The position numbers were made by a program, and so were the translations under genes. Positions 26,931-35,105 of a stretch of DNA of 52,145 bases are shown here, piece after piece. Within the stretch, counting starts at the first letter, position 1. The number at the start of each line of letters is the position of its first letter. The stretch lies in assembly GCA_028284395.1 (NCBI GenBank), contig JANQRV010000135.1:1-52145 (forward strand). The letters run 5' to 3'. This DNA is from Saprospiraceae bacterium (GTDB lineage: Bacteria; Bacteroidota; Bacteroidia; Chitinophagales; Saprospiraceae). Under the pieces are notes generated by a model. It did not search any database. It saw nothing but the letters and a program-made list of their open reading frames with translations, and was not told the origin of the DNA.

Positions 26931-27427
26931 TTTTCCATTGCGGAAAACATGCACAGATCTTGTGCAGCAATGGTTGCGGGACTGTGCGGGGATGCTATTG
27001 AACTTTAGTCCTAAAGATCTCTAGATTGTTATGTAATCGCCTGTTTATCTTTGCTTTAATAGGAGTATAGGACCCTGTATGTCGACTGGGCAACTCCATA
27101 GCTCAAAGCATTCGGGCAGGTTGCATGCAGTCTTCTTCGATCTAACATTTATGATCCTTTTTCAACCACACTGTTGTGTTATGCTAACACGACCTGGAAC
27201 CGCTGTACCCACTCTCATCCCAAAGACAATGTAACATTGCCTTCACGGACATTGCTTTCAGTCCGATGACGTGGCCCACTCATCCTAAGAGGGAAGCACA
27301 ACAGGCTGTAATAGTCTGTGAATCCCGCTCAGCCCTTCACTGGGCGGTGATTCCTTCCCAAGTCTGGAGGCTTGGTCTGCGGATTGACTAGATGGACGAA
27401 AAGGTAAACACAGTGTAGTGAGTACAC
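26931..27427. ncRNA. Dense hairpin block, candidate structured RNA
   Basis: Ten short perfect hairpins in under 500 nt with no open frame: TTTTCC/GGAAAA (26931-26947), GCACA/TGTGC (26951-26965), CTTTAG/CTAAAG (27003-27016), GTGTTA/TAACAC (27176-27190), CAATG/CATTG (27227-27239), CGGAC/GTCCG (27246-27265), ACAGGC/GTCTGT (27301-27319) inside GGGA/TCCC (27291-27326), GCCC/GGGC (27332-27345), CCAAG/CTTGG (27358-27375) and GTGTA/TACAC (27413-27427). Base composition is richer in GC than the neighbouring intergenic DNA. It could be a non-coding RNA, a long leader for the peptide gene at 27539, or a DNA-level structure. The strand is not settled. It is not RNase P, tmRNA or a group II intron as far as conserved motifs show. 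Confidence 0.45.
27046..27053 (+). promoter_or_regulatory. Candidate promoter -7 box (TATCTTTG)
   Basis: A perfect TAnnTTTG with an ATTG (TTG at 27026-27028) 17 nt upstream, a plausible Bacteroidota promoter. Transcription would begin near 27060 and run through seven hairpins to the double-glycine peptide at 27539. Confidence 0.45.
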
Positions 27428-27538
27428 CTGGGCGAGCTATGTCCGGAAGAGAATATAACAAGGTGTTGGCAATAGCTCTTTATGTGTTTGCACCACCCCA
27501 AAGCATTTATCAAATTTTTCATATTAAACCAATTACAA

Positions 27539-27658
27539 ATGAAAACTCAAGTTCAAAAAACTGAAATGGAAATTAAAGATTTTTTGCCACTGGAAATTAA
27601 GAATGTGGAGCACATTAAAGGTGGTACTGTCGGTGAAGAAGACATCATCGATGGCTAA
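27539..27658 (+). CDS. Double-glycine leader peptide (acidic core, 39 aa)
   Basis: A 39-residue ORF starting MKTQVQKTEMEIKDF, with the leader end LEIKNVEHIKGG and the tail TVGEEDIIDG. The leader fits the double-glycine pattern (Leu -12, Val -7, Ile -4, Gly-Gly), but the expected mature part is only ten residues, acidic, with one Thr and no Cys. An AT-rich leader precedes the ATG and a strong hairpin terminator begins 7 bp after the stop, both supporting a real transcription unit. It could be a RiPP precursor (a Thr with Glu/Asp would suit an ester-linked graspetide, though no ATP-grasp gene is nearby) or a signal peptide. It differs from the cationic peptide at 10640. Confidence 0.65.
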   Translation: MKTQVQKTEMEIKDFLPLEIKNVEHIKGGTVGEEDIIDG

Positions 27659-27665
27659 GAAAATT

Positions 27666-27686
27666 GGGAAGCCTCTTAGGCTTCCC
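27666..27686. terminator. Bidirectional terminator between peptide gene and 27676 gene
   Basis: A 9-bp perfect stem GGGAAGCCT (27666-27674) and AGGCTTCCC (27678-27686) with a 3-nt loop; rightward it is followed by CTACTTTTTG, leftward by a T-rich run. The stop codon of the leftward gene (27676-27678) lies inside the hairpin. Confidence 0.85.
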
Positions 27687-29181
27687 CTACTTTTTGTCCT
27701 TTAATTTTTAATTCATTAATTTTTTCCTTTAACCATGCCCTCGAAATCAAATTCTTAGTATCCTCAATTTCTTTTTCTAGCTCTACCAATTTCGTGTTAT
27801 TTAACTTCGAGCCTTGTTTTCTATAGGAATGAAGTTTTTGGGTCGTAGCAACAAAATTTTTATATCCCATGACTCTGTTTTCTGAAATGTTATTGTTGTT
27901 TCGATCGTAGAATTTTTTGAGGGAATCAAATAAGCCGACCAAACTATCATTGTAATCCCGTCCGTGACTAATGAATTCAAAATAGATCTTTAAAAGAAGT
28001 GATCTAATCCTAATTTGATAAGAAGTGTCAGCTGATTTTAATTTGTTGATATTGTCAAATGCTCTTTCGTAATCTGCTAGCGGCTCATTTGTTGTTGATG
28101 CCCGATGAAAATAATGGTAGGCAAAAGATAAGCTTACAGCACTTTCTCGGTTTTGATCATCCAGATATTTACTGTGCTCTTCAATGAATTCCTTTGTCCA
28201 TTGGAATTCCTTGGTCAGCGATCCAAGCACTGCAACATTGATGAAAGTAGCGGGTCTTAATTCGTTTGGACGGATTAGTAAAGCACAATCAATCAGCTCT
28301 TTATAGAGGTTTAATGTGGTATTAGAAAATCTCTTGTCACCATTGATCGTATGATTAGAAGCAAAGCTGATTAGATTGCGAAGTAAAAAGTGTTTATCAG
28401 AATTGCCTATTAAGGATTCGATTTCTCGATAATCCTTTAAACAACGATTGAACAATTCATAATTATCAAATTCTGTAGTAAGTTTGTTAAACCTTTGATA
28501 ATGAAGAAGAATTGGTACATCTTCAAATTTGGAGGAGTTTACCAAGTCGATTATTTCCCTGTATAGAACGATGGCGTATTTGTCTTTGAAATTATTACTC
28601 CTGATGTTGATATCTGTACTGTATCTGATCTTTTTCAGGACATAAGCTCGATCGAGATTTTCCAAAACCTTTGTTAAAATGGTGATTTTAGGATTGTAGA
28701 TATCATTTTCCGGGTGACTGTAACTCAAAGCGGATAGCCAAGTCATTTCATCATAATAGTCTATATCTTTTATGCCCTGTTTATCTAGATTGTTTATCCG
28801 GTCTTTTACGGCCCTCTGAAAAAGATTAGAGGTCCCTCTTTTTTCCAAAGCTTTACAATAGAGTTTAGACCTGGTAGTTTCATCATGAGACAGTTCCTCC
28901 AATCTAAGAAATTCTTCAACTGCTTTTTTTAATTGAGAGATTGACGTACGAATTCGACCTTCGTTGACTGTTTTTTGATCTGGGTAAAGAAATTTGTGAG
29001 CTGTATTGTACTTATCAAAAGCGTCGTCTCTCAATTTCGGATAATACCTTTTAATGAAGAGAAAGAGTCTTTGGGCTTGTTTCGGTACCCTATGGTAAGG
29101 CGAATTGACAAAGTCCTCTAATCGTTTGAATTCCCTATCATTTAAGGTTCTCAACAGAGAGAACAATTCCGAGTTGCGCAT
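27676..29181 (-). CDS. Helical-repeat protein of a Saprospiria-type family (unknown function)
   Basis: About 501 residues when started at 29181 (MRNSELFSLLRTLNDREF); two other in-frame ATGs lie 30 and 69 bp upstream. Entirely soluble and helical, with the N-terminal motif RLEDFVNSPYHRVPKQAQRL followed by LFLFIKRYYP. Proteins of this type (short N-terminal DUF-like helix bundle plus TPR-like repeats) are common in Saprospiraceae genomes, but I know no function. It is convergent with the double-glycine peptide and shares its terminator. Confidence 0.7.
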   Translation of the reverse strand: MRNSELFSLLRTLNDREFKRLEDFVNSPYHRVPKQAQRLFLFIKRYYPKLRDDAFDKYNTAHKFLYPDQKTVNEGRIRTSISQLKKAVEEFLRLEELSHDETTRSKLYCKALEKRGTSNLFQRAVKDRINNLDKQGIKDIDYYDEMTWLSALSYSHPENDIYNPKITILTKVLENLDRAYVLKKIRYSTDINIRSNNFKDKYAIVLYREIIDLVNSSKFEDVPILLHYQRFNKLTTEFDNYELFNRCLKDYREIESLIGNSDKHFLLRNLISFASNHTINGDKRFSNTTLNLYKELIDCALLIRPNELRPATFINVAVLGSLTKEFQWTKEFIEEHSKYLDDQNRESAVSLSFAYHYFHRASTTNEPLADYERAFDNINKLKSADTSYQIRIRSLLLKIYFEFISHGRDYNDSLVGLFDSLKKFYDRNNNNISENRVMGYKNFVATTQKLHSYRKQGSKLNNTKLVELEKEIEDTKNLISRAWLKEKINELKIKGQKVGEA

Positions 29182-29382
29182 AGAGTTGAACTTAACAGTG
29201 TTTTTGATCATAAACAGGCCTCTGATGGGGAGACACAACTTTCTCAGCAACAGATCACTGTCTATGGCTTGCTATTATTCGTTTTCTGATTGGAGTTGGG
29301 ATGGAGATCTAAGGAGAATCCTTATAAAGAATATTGATTCTTAGGTCACTAAAGTTAACAATATTTTTTTAGATAAATGCTT

Positions 29383-30633
29383 CTACGAACTGCTAACAGA
29401 TACCTGATATCCTTCTTCCTGGAATTTCTTTACCATTTTGGGGTTGGTATTTTCATTGGTGCGGATTGATTTGATTTGCATCCGCATCAAACAGTCGGGA
29501 AGTTTCACTTCCTGTGGCAAATCGCTCAAATCTAAGTTGCTTAACCACTGTAGGTTACAGATGGTCTCCGGAATGGTTTGAATGGGATTGTTCCGGAGGT
29601 TTAGTGCGTAGTGCGGTTGTGGACAGCGCGCCGGGAATTCGAGATGGCGAATCTGATTGTTCGCTACATTCAACCGGCGGAGGCTCTGGTTTTCAAAAAT
29701 ATGAGCAGGCACATTAGTGATTGCGTTTTTGTTGGCTGTTACCCACTTTAGTTTGGGACAATTTCTGAACAACGGAAGTTGGGTAATGGCATTGTCAGAA
29801 ACGTTCAGTTGTTCCAGCAGAGGAAATTCGGGGAATACCTCGGGCAAAGTGCTGATCTTGTTACGGATCAATAGAAGTGCGGTTAATTTCGGGAGTTCAG
29901 CAATATCTGCGGGCAGTGCAGTAATCCCGGTGTTGGTGATGGTCAGACGCGTCAGGTCTCGGAGATTTCCCCAACCCGACGGCAATTCGGTAATGTCTGG
30001 TCCATAGATCGAAAGTTCCCTGAGGTTTGGAAGCTTTAGAACAGAAGGGGGAATGACCGTTAAATCGTCCAGAGCAATGGACAATCTTTCTAAATGTTCA
30101 AATTGATCAAAGGCATCCGGCAGTGGTGTCACTGCTGTCCCACGCAGGTCCATAGTACGGACGTTCTTGAATTTTGTAAGGTTACTCAGATCAGGGTCCA
30201 ATTGGGTAAGATACAAATCCAGTTTGTAAACTCTTTCCGGATTATTGAGGGCTTCCTTGAGACCGCGAAATTCGGTAGATACGATGGATAGACTGTCGAT
30301 CGCTAATTTTGCCGGAGTGCTTTCTCCAGCGTCTACCGTCAGAACCTCTGGCGTATTAATATTGGACTGCGGGTCCTTGCGGAGGTAGAAAGTGTAGATT
30401 CCTGCTTTGTAGGGAACAGCTGTCTCTGGACGGCTGAGTTCGATGGTGTCTGTTGTCAGTTGCCCTTTTTCAACGTGAAAGACTTTTACAAGGTAGTTCG
30501 TCATCCCCGGGGTTACTTTAGAGCGACTGAGGATTTCACCATCAAAAACGATTTCTTTCCCACAGCTGGTAAGGGCCATAATCGTTATTAAGGGGAGCAA
30601 GAGGTTTCGGTATCGCTTAACAATCGTCATCAT
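29383..30633 (-). CDS. Leucine-rich repeat lipoprotein
   Basis: 416 residues. Lipobox in IMALTSCGKE (Cys about 24). Residues 27-115 form a beta domain; from about 130 there are roughly ten leucine-rich repeats of 22-23 residues with a regular L-x2-L-x-L pattern (LERLSIALDDLTVIPPSV, LRELSIYGPDITELPSG, LTRLTITNTGITALPAD). It should be a surface or periplasmic recognition protein. It stands alone, divergent from the CAP gene. Confidence 0.87.
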   Translation of the reverse strand: MMTIVKRYRNLLLPLITIMALTSCGKEIVFDGEILSRSKVTPGMTNYLVKVFHVEKGQLTTDTIELSRPETAVPYKAGIYTFYLRKDPQSNINTPEVLTVDAGESTPAKLAIDSLSIVSTEFRGLKEALNNPERVYKLDLYLTQLDPDLSNLTKFKNVRTMDLRGTAVTPLPDAFDQFEHLERLSIALDDLTVIPPSVLKLPNLRELSIYGPDITELPSGWGNLRDLTRLTITNTGITALPADIAELPKLTALLLIRNKISTLPEVFPEFPLLEQLNVSDNAITQLPLFRNCPKLKWVTANKNAITNVPAHIFENQSLRRLNVANNQIRHLEFPARCPQPHYALNLRNNPIQTIPETICNLQWLSNLDLSDLPQEVKLPDCLMRMQIKSIRTNENTNPKMVKKFQEEGYQVSVSSS

Positions 30634-30822
30634 TTATCGTTGTTATTTTATGTTATGGATTTGTGGCATTATTCAATCCTCTGCTTGAAGAAGCTGGGAG
30701 TGAGCACTGTCAATACAAAAAAATATTTAAGCCTGCGTTTTGAACCGGGATAAGGCTCGAAATTAGGGCACTTTTTCATATTTTAAAATCTTTGATACTA
30801 ATTTTTGTCAATTGTTCAAATT

Positions 30823-31386
30823 ATGAATTTGTGGTTTAGTCTGATTCTATCTTTGATCTCCGTTTTTACCGATGGGAACGCTGGCTCCCAAATTTGTCTT
30901 TCGACGGAAGAAATGGAACTCTATCAACGCGTGATGGATTACCGTCGGGAACAATCGCTTTCAGTAGTGCCTCTCTCTGCCTCACTAACACTAGTTGCCC
31001 AAGCTCATGCTGGAGATTTGGAAGAACACAATCCGTGGCAAGGTCACTGCAATTTACACAGTTGGTCTGACCACGGTGACTGGACATCTTGCTGTTATAC
31101 TTCAGACCATCGGGAAGCATCCTGCATGTGGAATAAACCTAGAGAACTTACGTCCTACCGGGGGCAAGGTTACGAAATTGCTCATTTTAGTAGTCTTGGA
31201 GCGTCAGCATTGAGCGCTTTTGAGGGATGGAGGGACAGTAAAGCTCACCATGCCGTAATCATGAATCGTCAAAATTGGCAGGGTGTCGAATGGAAGGCGA
31301 TCGGTATCGGTATACATGGCAAATTTGCCGTATTGTGGTTCGGGATGGAAGAAGATACAGCTGGTCATGTATCATCTTGCCCTTAA
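30823..31386 (+). CDS. CAP (SCP/PR-1) domain secreted protein
   Basis: 187 residues from the ATG at 30823; a TTG six codons earlier is possible, but the ATG puts the signal peptide (MNLWFSLILSLISVFTDGNA) first. CAP-type features: LTLVAQAHAGDLEEH with the conserved His, a Cys-rich insert (SCCYTSDHREASCMWNKP), and the C-terminal AFEGWRDSKAHHAVIMNRQNW with the second active-site-like His pair, then EWKAIGIGIHGKFAVLWFG. The role of bacterial CAP proteins is unclear (proteolysis, lipid binding). A near-consensus -7 box lies just upstream. Confidence 0.85.
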   Translation: MNLWFSLILSLISVFTDGNAGSQICLSTEEMELYQRVMDYRREQSLSVVPLSASLTLVAQAHAGDLEEHNPWQGHCNLHSWSDHGDWTSCCYTSDHREASCMWNKPRELTSYRGQGYEIAHFSSLGASALSAFEGWRDSKAHHAVIMNRQNWQGVEWKAIGIGIHGKFAVLWFGMEEDTAGHVSSCP

Positions 31387-31462
31387 CTGTTTTTTGGAAT
31401 GCCTATTTTGTGTTAGAATAAATGGGGCAAAATAATCAAACCGTCAATAATTTGAATCCAAA

Positions 31463-32890
31463 ATGATATCTAAAGATAGCAAATCGTTACTGGCTCAATT
31501 CACACTCGAGAGAGTAAAGGATGCAGTCCTTTGGATCACCAGGGATGGAAGGATTCATCACGCTAATCAAAGTGCTTGTGATCGGTTGGGGTACAGTTAT
31601 GAAGAATTGACGAGCCTGGGCATCCTGGATGTCAATTATAAATTTGACAGAACCCGGACCGAAAGCGAGTTTGATGCCATCAAGGAAGCCGGTGGAAAAG
31701 TTTTTGAATCGATCCATTATACGAAAGAGGGGAAAGGAATTCCCGTCGAAATATCTATGAATTACATCGTTCATGAAGGAAAGGAGTTCACCTGCTCTAT
31801 CATACGCGACATTACAGACCGGAGACGAAAAGAAGCAGCTTTGAGAGGAGCTTTGATGGAAATCAGAGAATTAAAGGAAAAGCTAGAGGCGGAGAACAAT
31901 TATTTGCAAGAAGAGATCAAGGTTGAAAACAACTACGAAGAAATCATCAGTAGAAGCGAACGTTTTAAGGCCGTACTCTATCAGGTTGAACAGGTGGCAG
32001 ATACCGATGCCACCGTTTTGATTTCTGGAGAATCTGGAACTGGAAAGGAGTTGATTGCCAGGGCACTACATCGTCTTAGTCGCCGTAGCGAACATCCTAT
32101 CATTAAGGTCAATTGTGCGGCTTTGCCGGCAAACCTTATCGAAAGCGAACTGTTCGGACACGAGAAAGGAGCTTTTACCGGAGCGATCAACGTTAAAGTT
32201 GGGCGCTTCGAATTGGCTCACCGGGGAACGCTATTTCTGGATGAAATTGGCGAATTACCCCTTGAGTTACAGGCCAAATTGTTACGGGCAATCCAAGAAG
32301 GCGAAATAGAAAGACTTGGCGGGAAAGGAGTTCGTAAAGTCGACGTGCGCATTATTGCCGCAACGAATCGAAATCTTGAAAAGGAAGTCAAGAATGGTAA
32401 CTTTAGAAGCGACCTGTTTTTTCGACTAAATGTCTTTCCTATTCACTTGCCGCCGTTGCGCAACAGAATTGAAGATATTCCCCTATTAGTACAGCACTTT
32501 TGCAAAAAACATGCTTCTAGAATTGGTAAACCGATCACCAATATTCCCAAAAAAGTCATCAGTCGCCTGCAAGCATATTCGTTTCCAGGTAATATTCGGG
32601 AACTAGAAAATATTATAGAACGTGCTATTATTATATCCAAAAACGGACAATTGTCGATTGGGAAATGGTTGCCACAAAACAGCAACAAGGCTGTGGAAGG
32701 AAATATCGTGGATCACTCTTTTGCCAGTATGGAAGTACTGCAGAGAGATCATATCATAGAGGTGTTGAAACACACCGGGTGGCGAGTCAGCGGTAAAGGA
32801 GGTGCAGCAGAAATTCTCGAAATGCGCCCTACGACACTCGAATCAAGGATGAAAAAACTAGGGATTAAGCGGAGTATTGAAACTGCTTAA
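31463..32890 (+). CDS. PAS - sigma-54 activator (NtrC-type AAA+) - Fis HTH regulator
   Basis: 475 residues. The N-terminal PAS domain (about 10-120, [20 protein letters not shown]) replaces the receiver of classical NtrC. A coiled coil (about 125-150) leads to the AAA+ domain (about 160-400) with Walker A GESGTGKE, the sigma-54 loop GAFTGA, Walker [11 protein letters not shown] and the R-finger region. The C-terminal Fis-type HTH ends with [17 protein letters not shown]. It activates sigma-54 promoters in response to a PAS signal. A 33-bp palindrome and a sigma-54 promoter lie immediately downstream, so its target is probably the adjacent thioredoxin-like gene and the genes after it. Confidence 0.94.
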   Translation: MISKDSKSLLAQFTLERVKDAVLWITRDGRIHHANQSACDRLGYSYEELTSLGILDVNYKFDRTRTESEFDAIKEAGGKVFESIHYTKEGKGIPVEISMNYIVHEGKEFTCSIIRDITDRRRKEAALRGALMEIRELKEKLEAENNYLQEEIKVENNYEEIISRSERFKAVLYQVEQVADTDATVLISGESGTGKELIARALHRLSRRSEHPIIKVNCAALPANLIESELFGHEKGAFTGAINVKVGRFELAHRGTLFLDEIGELPLELQAKLLRAIQEGEIERLGGKGVRKVDVRIIAATNRNLEKEVKNGNFRSDLFFRLNVFPIHLPPLRNRIEDIPLLVQHFCKKHASRIGKPITNIPKKVISRLQAYSFPGNIRELENIIERAIIISKNGQLSIGKWLPQNSNKAVEGNIVDHSFASMEVLQRDHIIEVLKHTGWRVSGKGGAAEILEMRPTTLESRMKKLGIKRSIETA

Positions 32891-32910
32891 GGATATTAAT
32901 ATATTCGTGA

Positions 32911-32943
32911 ATTCCCGAAATATCGTAACGATATTTCGGGAAT
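32911..32943. promoter_or_regulatory. 33-bp near-perfect palindrome, likely activator binding site
   Basis: Two 16-bp perfect arms (ATTCCCGAAATATCGT and ACGATATTTCGGGAAT) separated by one base. Its centre is about 115 bp upstream of the predicted start of the sigma-54 promoter at 33017-33030, the usual distance for an enhancer (UAS) of an NtrC-type activator, and it directly follows the activator gene. It has no T-run, so a terminator role is less likely. Confidence 0.7.
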
Positions 32944-32973
32944 ATCGTTTATGGGAAATTGTTTTTTAGTTTT

Positions 32974-32996
32974 AAAAAACTGAAAATCAGTTTTTT
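32974..32996 (+). terminator. AT-rich hairpin terminator between activator and target
   Basis: A perfect 10-bp inverted repeat AAAAAACTGA (32974-32983) and TCAGTTTTTT (32987-32996) with a 3-nt loop; the right arm ends in T6. It probably ends the activator transcript so that the next unit is driven only by the sigma-54 promoter. Confidence 0.65.
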
Positions 32997-33016
32997 GTGA
33001 CTTTACCTTGTTTTTT

Positions 33017-33030
33017 GGCATACCCATTGC
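33017..33030 (+). promoter_or_regulatory. Sigma-54 (RpoN) promoter, GG-N10-GC
   Basis: Reads TTGGCATACCCATTGC; the GG (33017-33018) and GC (33029-33030) are exactly 10 bases apart, with the TGGCA and TTGC context of the -24/-12 consensus. A start near 33042 would give a leader of about 14 nt to the ATG at 33056. Confidence 0.8.
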
Positions 33031-33055
33031 CTATTAAGAAGCAAATGGCAATAAT

Positions 33056-33397
33056 ATGAATGAATTATCGAACATACCGAAGGAATTACAAAGTTTCCGA
33101 GCATTTATTGAATCGGATCAAAAATTGACCATTGTTGTTTTTACCGCGGCGGATAGTGGTGCAACATTCCTGATGCAACCTGGATTGAAAGCGATTGAAA
33201 GGACCTATGCGGATCGTTTGAATCTCATTTACCTAGATGCACCTTCGGCCGAAGATTTCATTGCCACCTACAAGATTTGCCAGATCCCAACACTCTTGTT
33301 TTTTTTCAAGGGGAAAATGCTGGACTGCGTACCGGGGATTAGCTCCAAATATGTCCTGATGCAAAAGATAGATGAGATACTAACTAGCACAGGGTAA
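33056..33397 (+). CDS. Thioredoxin-fold protein lacking the CxxC active site
   Basis: 113 residues, cytosolic. The thioredoxin fold is visible (TIVVFTAADSG at the position of the active site, LIYLDAP, then YKICQIPTLLFFFKGK with the cis-Pro loop), but the CGPC motif is replaced by TAADSGA, so there is no redox dithiol. The only Cys residues are elsewhere (YKICQIP, MLDCVPG). It may bind proteins or act as a stress adaptor. It is the first gene behind the sigma-54 promoter and enhancer palindrome. Confidence 0.8.
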   Translation: MNELSNIPKELQSFRAFIESDQKLTIVVFTAADSGATFLMQPGLKAIERTYADRLNLIYLDAPSAEDFIATYKICQIPTLLFFFKGKMLDCVPGISSKYVLMQKIDEILTSTG

Positions 33398-33445
33398 GTT
33401 GATCAAGATTTTGTGACTACAAATTGCTGATTTGATTTTCAAATT

Positions 33446-33491
33446 TGATGGACTCTGACCGGAGGTCGAGCTGGAAGAGCTATGTCCATCA
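33446..33491 (+). promoter_or_regulatory. Three-way-junction leader element
   Basis: An 8-bp perfect outer stem (TGATGGAC at 33446-33453, GTCCATCA at 33484-33491) encloses two hairpins (GACC-gga-GGTC at 33457-33467 and AGCT-ggaag-AGCT at 33469-33481). It lies 55 bp before the DUF547-barrel ATG. The word GAGCTATGTCC is also found at 27434-27444 in the hairpin block. It could be a cis-regulatory RNA element or a processing site. Confidence 0.5.
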
Positions 33492-33545
33492 CTAAATAAA
33501 ACCATTCATCTTTCATTAAACCTAAATTCTTAAACAGCTACCATT

Positions 33546-35102
33546 ATGAAAAAGTATGGCAATTTTCTTATCCTTTTGATTTTAATTATTCCCATTGGTA
33601 ATGTAGTGGCTCAGGGAGCATTCTTTGACGAAGCGGATGCTTTTTTCAAAGAATACGTCTTAGACGGACAGGTCAAATACGGCCAACTGACCAACAATAA
33701 CTCGTTGACCAGCCTTTTGGATCAGGTTGCGAAAGCGGATTTACAAAAAATGGATGCCAATACCCGGAAAGCTTTCTTGATCAATGCTTATAATTTACTG
33801 GTAATAAAAGGTGCAACTGACCACTATCCACTTCAATCCGTATTGAAGATCGACGGCTTTTTCGATGCCAAAAAACATCGTGTAGGCGGCAACAACATAA
33901 CATTGAATAAACTGGAAAAGGATCTGCTACTGAAAGCCTATGGAGATGCACGTATCCATTTTGTGGTGGTCTGTGGTGCTTTGGACTGCCCGCCCATCAC
34001 CAGCTTTGCCTATCGGCCGGATCAGATCGAACAACAAATAGATCGTCAAACTCGAAAGGCACTGAACAATAACAATTTTATCAAAGTCGACAAGCGCAAC
34101 GGCGAAGTACAGTTGTCCCAGATTTTTGAATGGTATAGTAATGACTTCGGTGGCAGTAAGAAAAAAGCGCTGGAATTCATCAATCGCTACCGAAGAGAAA
34201 CAATCCCAACGACCTATAAAGTAGGGTTTTATGAGTATGACTGGTCTCTGAATGCGATCAGTGCTCTGAACCGACCTAGCTCAGAAATTCGAAGCGATGG
34301 TTCGCCATCAAGCAATAATGCAAGTCGCTACGTGGTATCTTCAACGATACCACGGGGCACTTTTGAAGTAAAAATCTTCAACAACCTCTATACACAGCAG
34401 ACCGGCCCTGGGGGAGACCTCAGGGACCGGGCTACTTTCCTCACGACCACTACAAGCGTCCTCTATGGTCTGAAACCGAAGTTTAACATTGGTTTCGATA
34501 TTCGCTATCGGCACGTGAGGTACAATTCAATCGGAGATAGTCCACTGAGTGTATTGACTTTCAATGATTCTCCCAGCAGCCGACAGGGAGTGACGGGTAT
34601 CGGACCTAAGATCCGCTATGCACCCTTTGAAAACTTGCCCAACTTTTCAATTCAGAGTGCCCTTTGGTTGCCGACAAGTGACGATCTTGCCGGAAATGGA
34701 GATGATTTACCGTACATCGATTGGAATGGCGCGACTTGGTTTACACAAGTCTTCAATGATTTTTCAATTGGCGGGAATTTCTCTCTGTTTACAGAACTCG
34801 ATATCGTTCTTGAAGACATTGGTGCGAATGAAAACGGTCACCTAAACCGCTTTTCTACTCCTGCAACCTTAATTCTTAGCTATTTCCCAAATGCTAAAAC
34901 AACTTTGTATGCACTGGGAGGGTTTTCGCCCTTTTGGCAGGAGGAATTCGATTATTTCGCTCAGATAGGAACGGGGGCGAAGTATCAATTTACTCCGAAA
35001 TTCGAATTAGAATTGCTATACACCTGGTTTACCAATGACTTTTTACAGACGACCGGTGGTCGTGCAGCAACCTATAATCTTGGCATCCGCTTTAACCTAT
35101 AG
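33546..35102 (+). CDS. DUF547 domain fused to an outer-membrane barrel-like domain
   Basis: 518 residues with a signal peptide (FLILLILIIPIGNVVAQG). Residues 25-235 match DUF547 (NAYNLLVIKGATDHYPLQSV, VVVCGALDCPPI, FEWYSNDFGG). From about 265 (IPRGTFEVKIFNNLYTQQTG) the sequence becomes alternating strands with aromatic ends and finishes NLGIRFNL, like a small outer-membrane beta barrel. DUF547 alone is a normal exported module; joining it to a barrel is unusual. A 9-bp hairpin (34331-34354) lies near the junction. The BamA-like gene begins 4 bp after the stop, so the two are surely cotranscribed. Confidence 0.8.
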   Translation: MKKYGNFLILLILIIPIGNVVAQGAFFDEADAFFKEYVLDGQVKYGQLTNNNSLTSLLDQVAKADLQKMDANTRKAFLINAYNLLVIKGATDHYPLQSVLKIDGFFDAKKHRVGGNNITLNKLEKDLLLKAYGDARIHFVVVCGALDCPPITSFAYRPDQIEQQIDRQTRKALNNNNFIKVDKRNGEVQLSQIFEWYSNDFGGSKKKALEFINRYRRETIPTTYKVGFYEYDWSLNAISALNRPSSEIRSDGSPSSNNASRYVVSSTIPRGTFEVKIFNNLYTQQTGPGGDLRDRATFLTTTTSVLYGLKPKFNIGFDIRYRHVRYNSIGDSPLSVLTFNDSPSSRQGVTGIGPKIRYAPFENLPNFSIQSALWLPTSDDLAGNGDDLPYIDWNGATWFTQVFNDFSIGGNFSLFTELDIVLEDIGANENGHLNRFSTPATLILSYFPNAKTTLYALGGFSPFWQEEFDYFAQIGTGAKYQFTPKFELELLYTWFTNDFLQTTGGRAATYNLGIRFNL

Positions 35103-35105
35103 GGA

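Noticed and set aside
27160..27430. Integron attC site, retron or group II intron in the hairpin block
   Set aside because: GTGTTA/TAACAC is suggestive of attC only at first sight; the GTTRRRY/RYYYAAC boxes do not fit, no integrase or reverse transcriptase is near, and no domain V-like sequence is seen.
32911..32943. The palindrome as terminator of the activator gene
   Set aside because: It has no following T-run, and a separate hairpin ending in T6 lies at 32974-32996.
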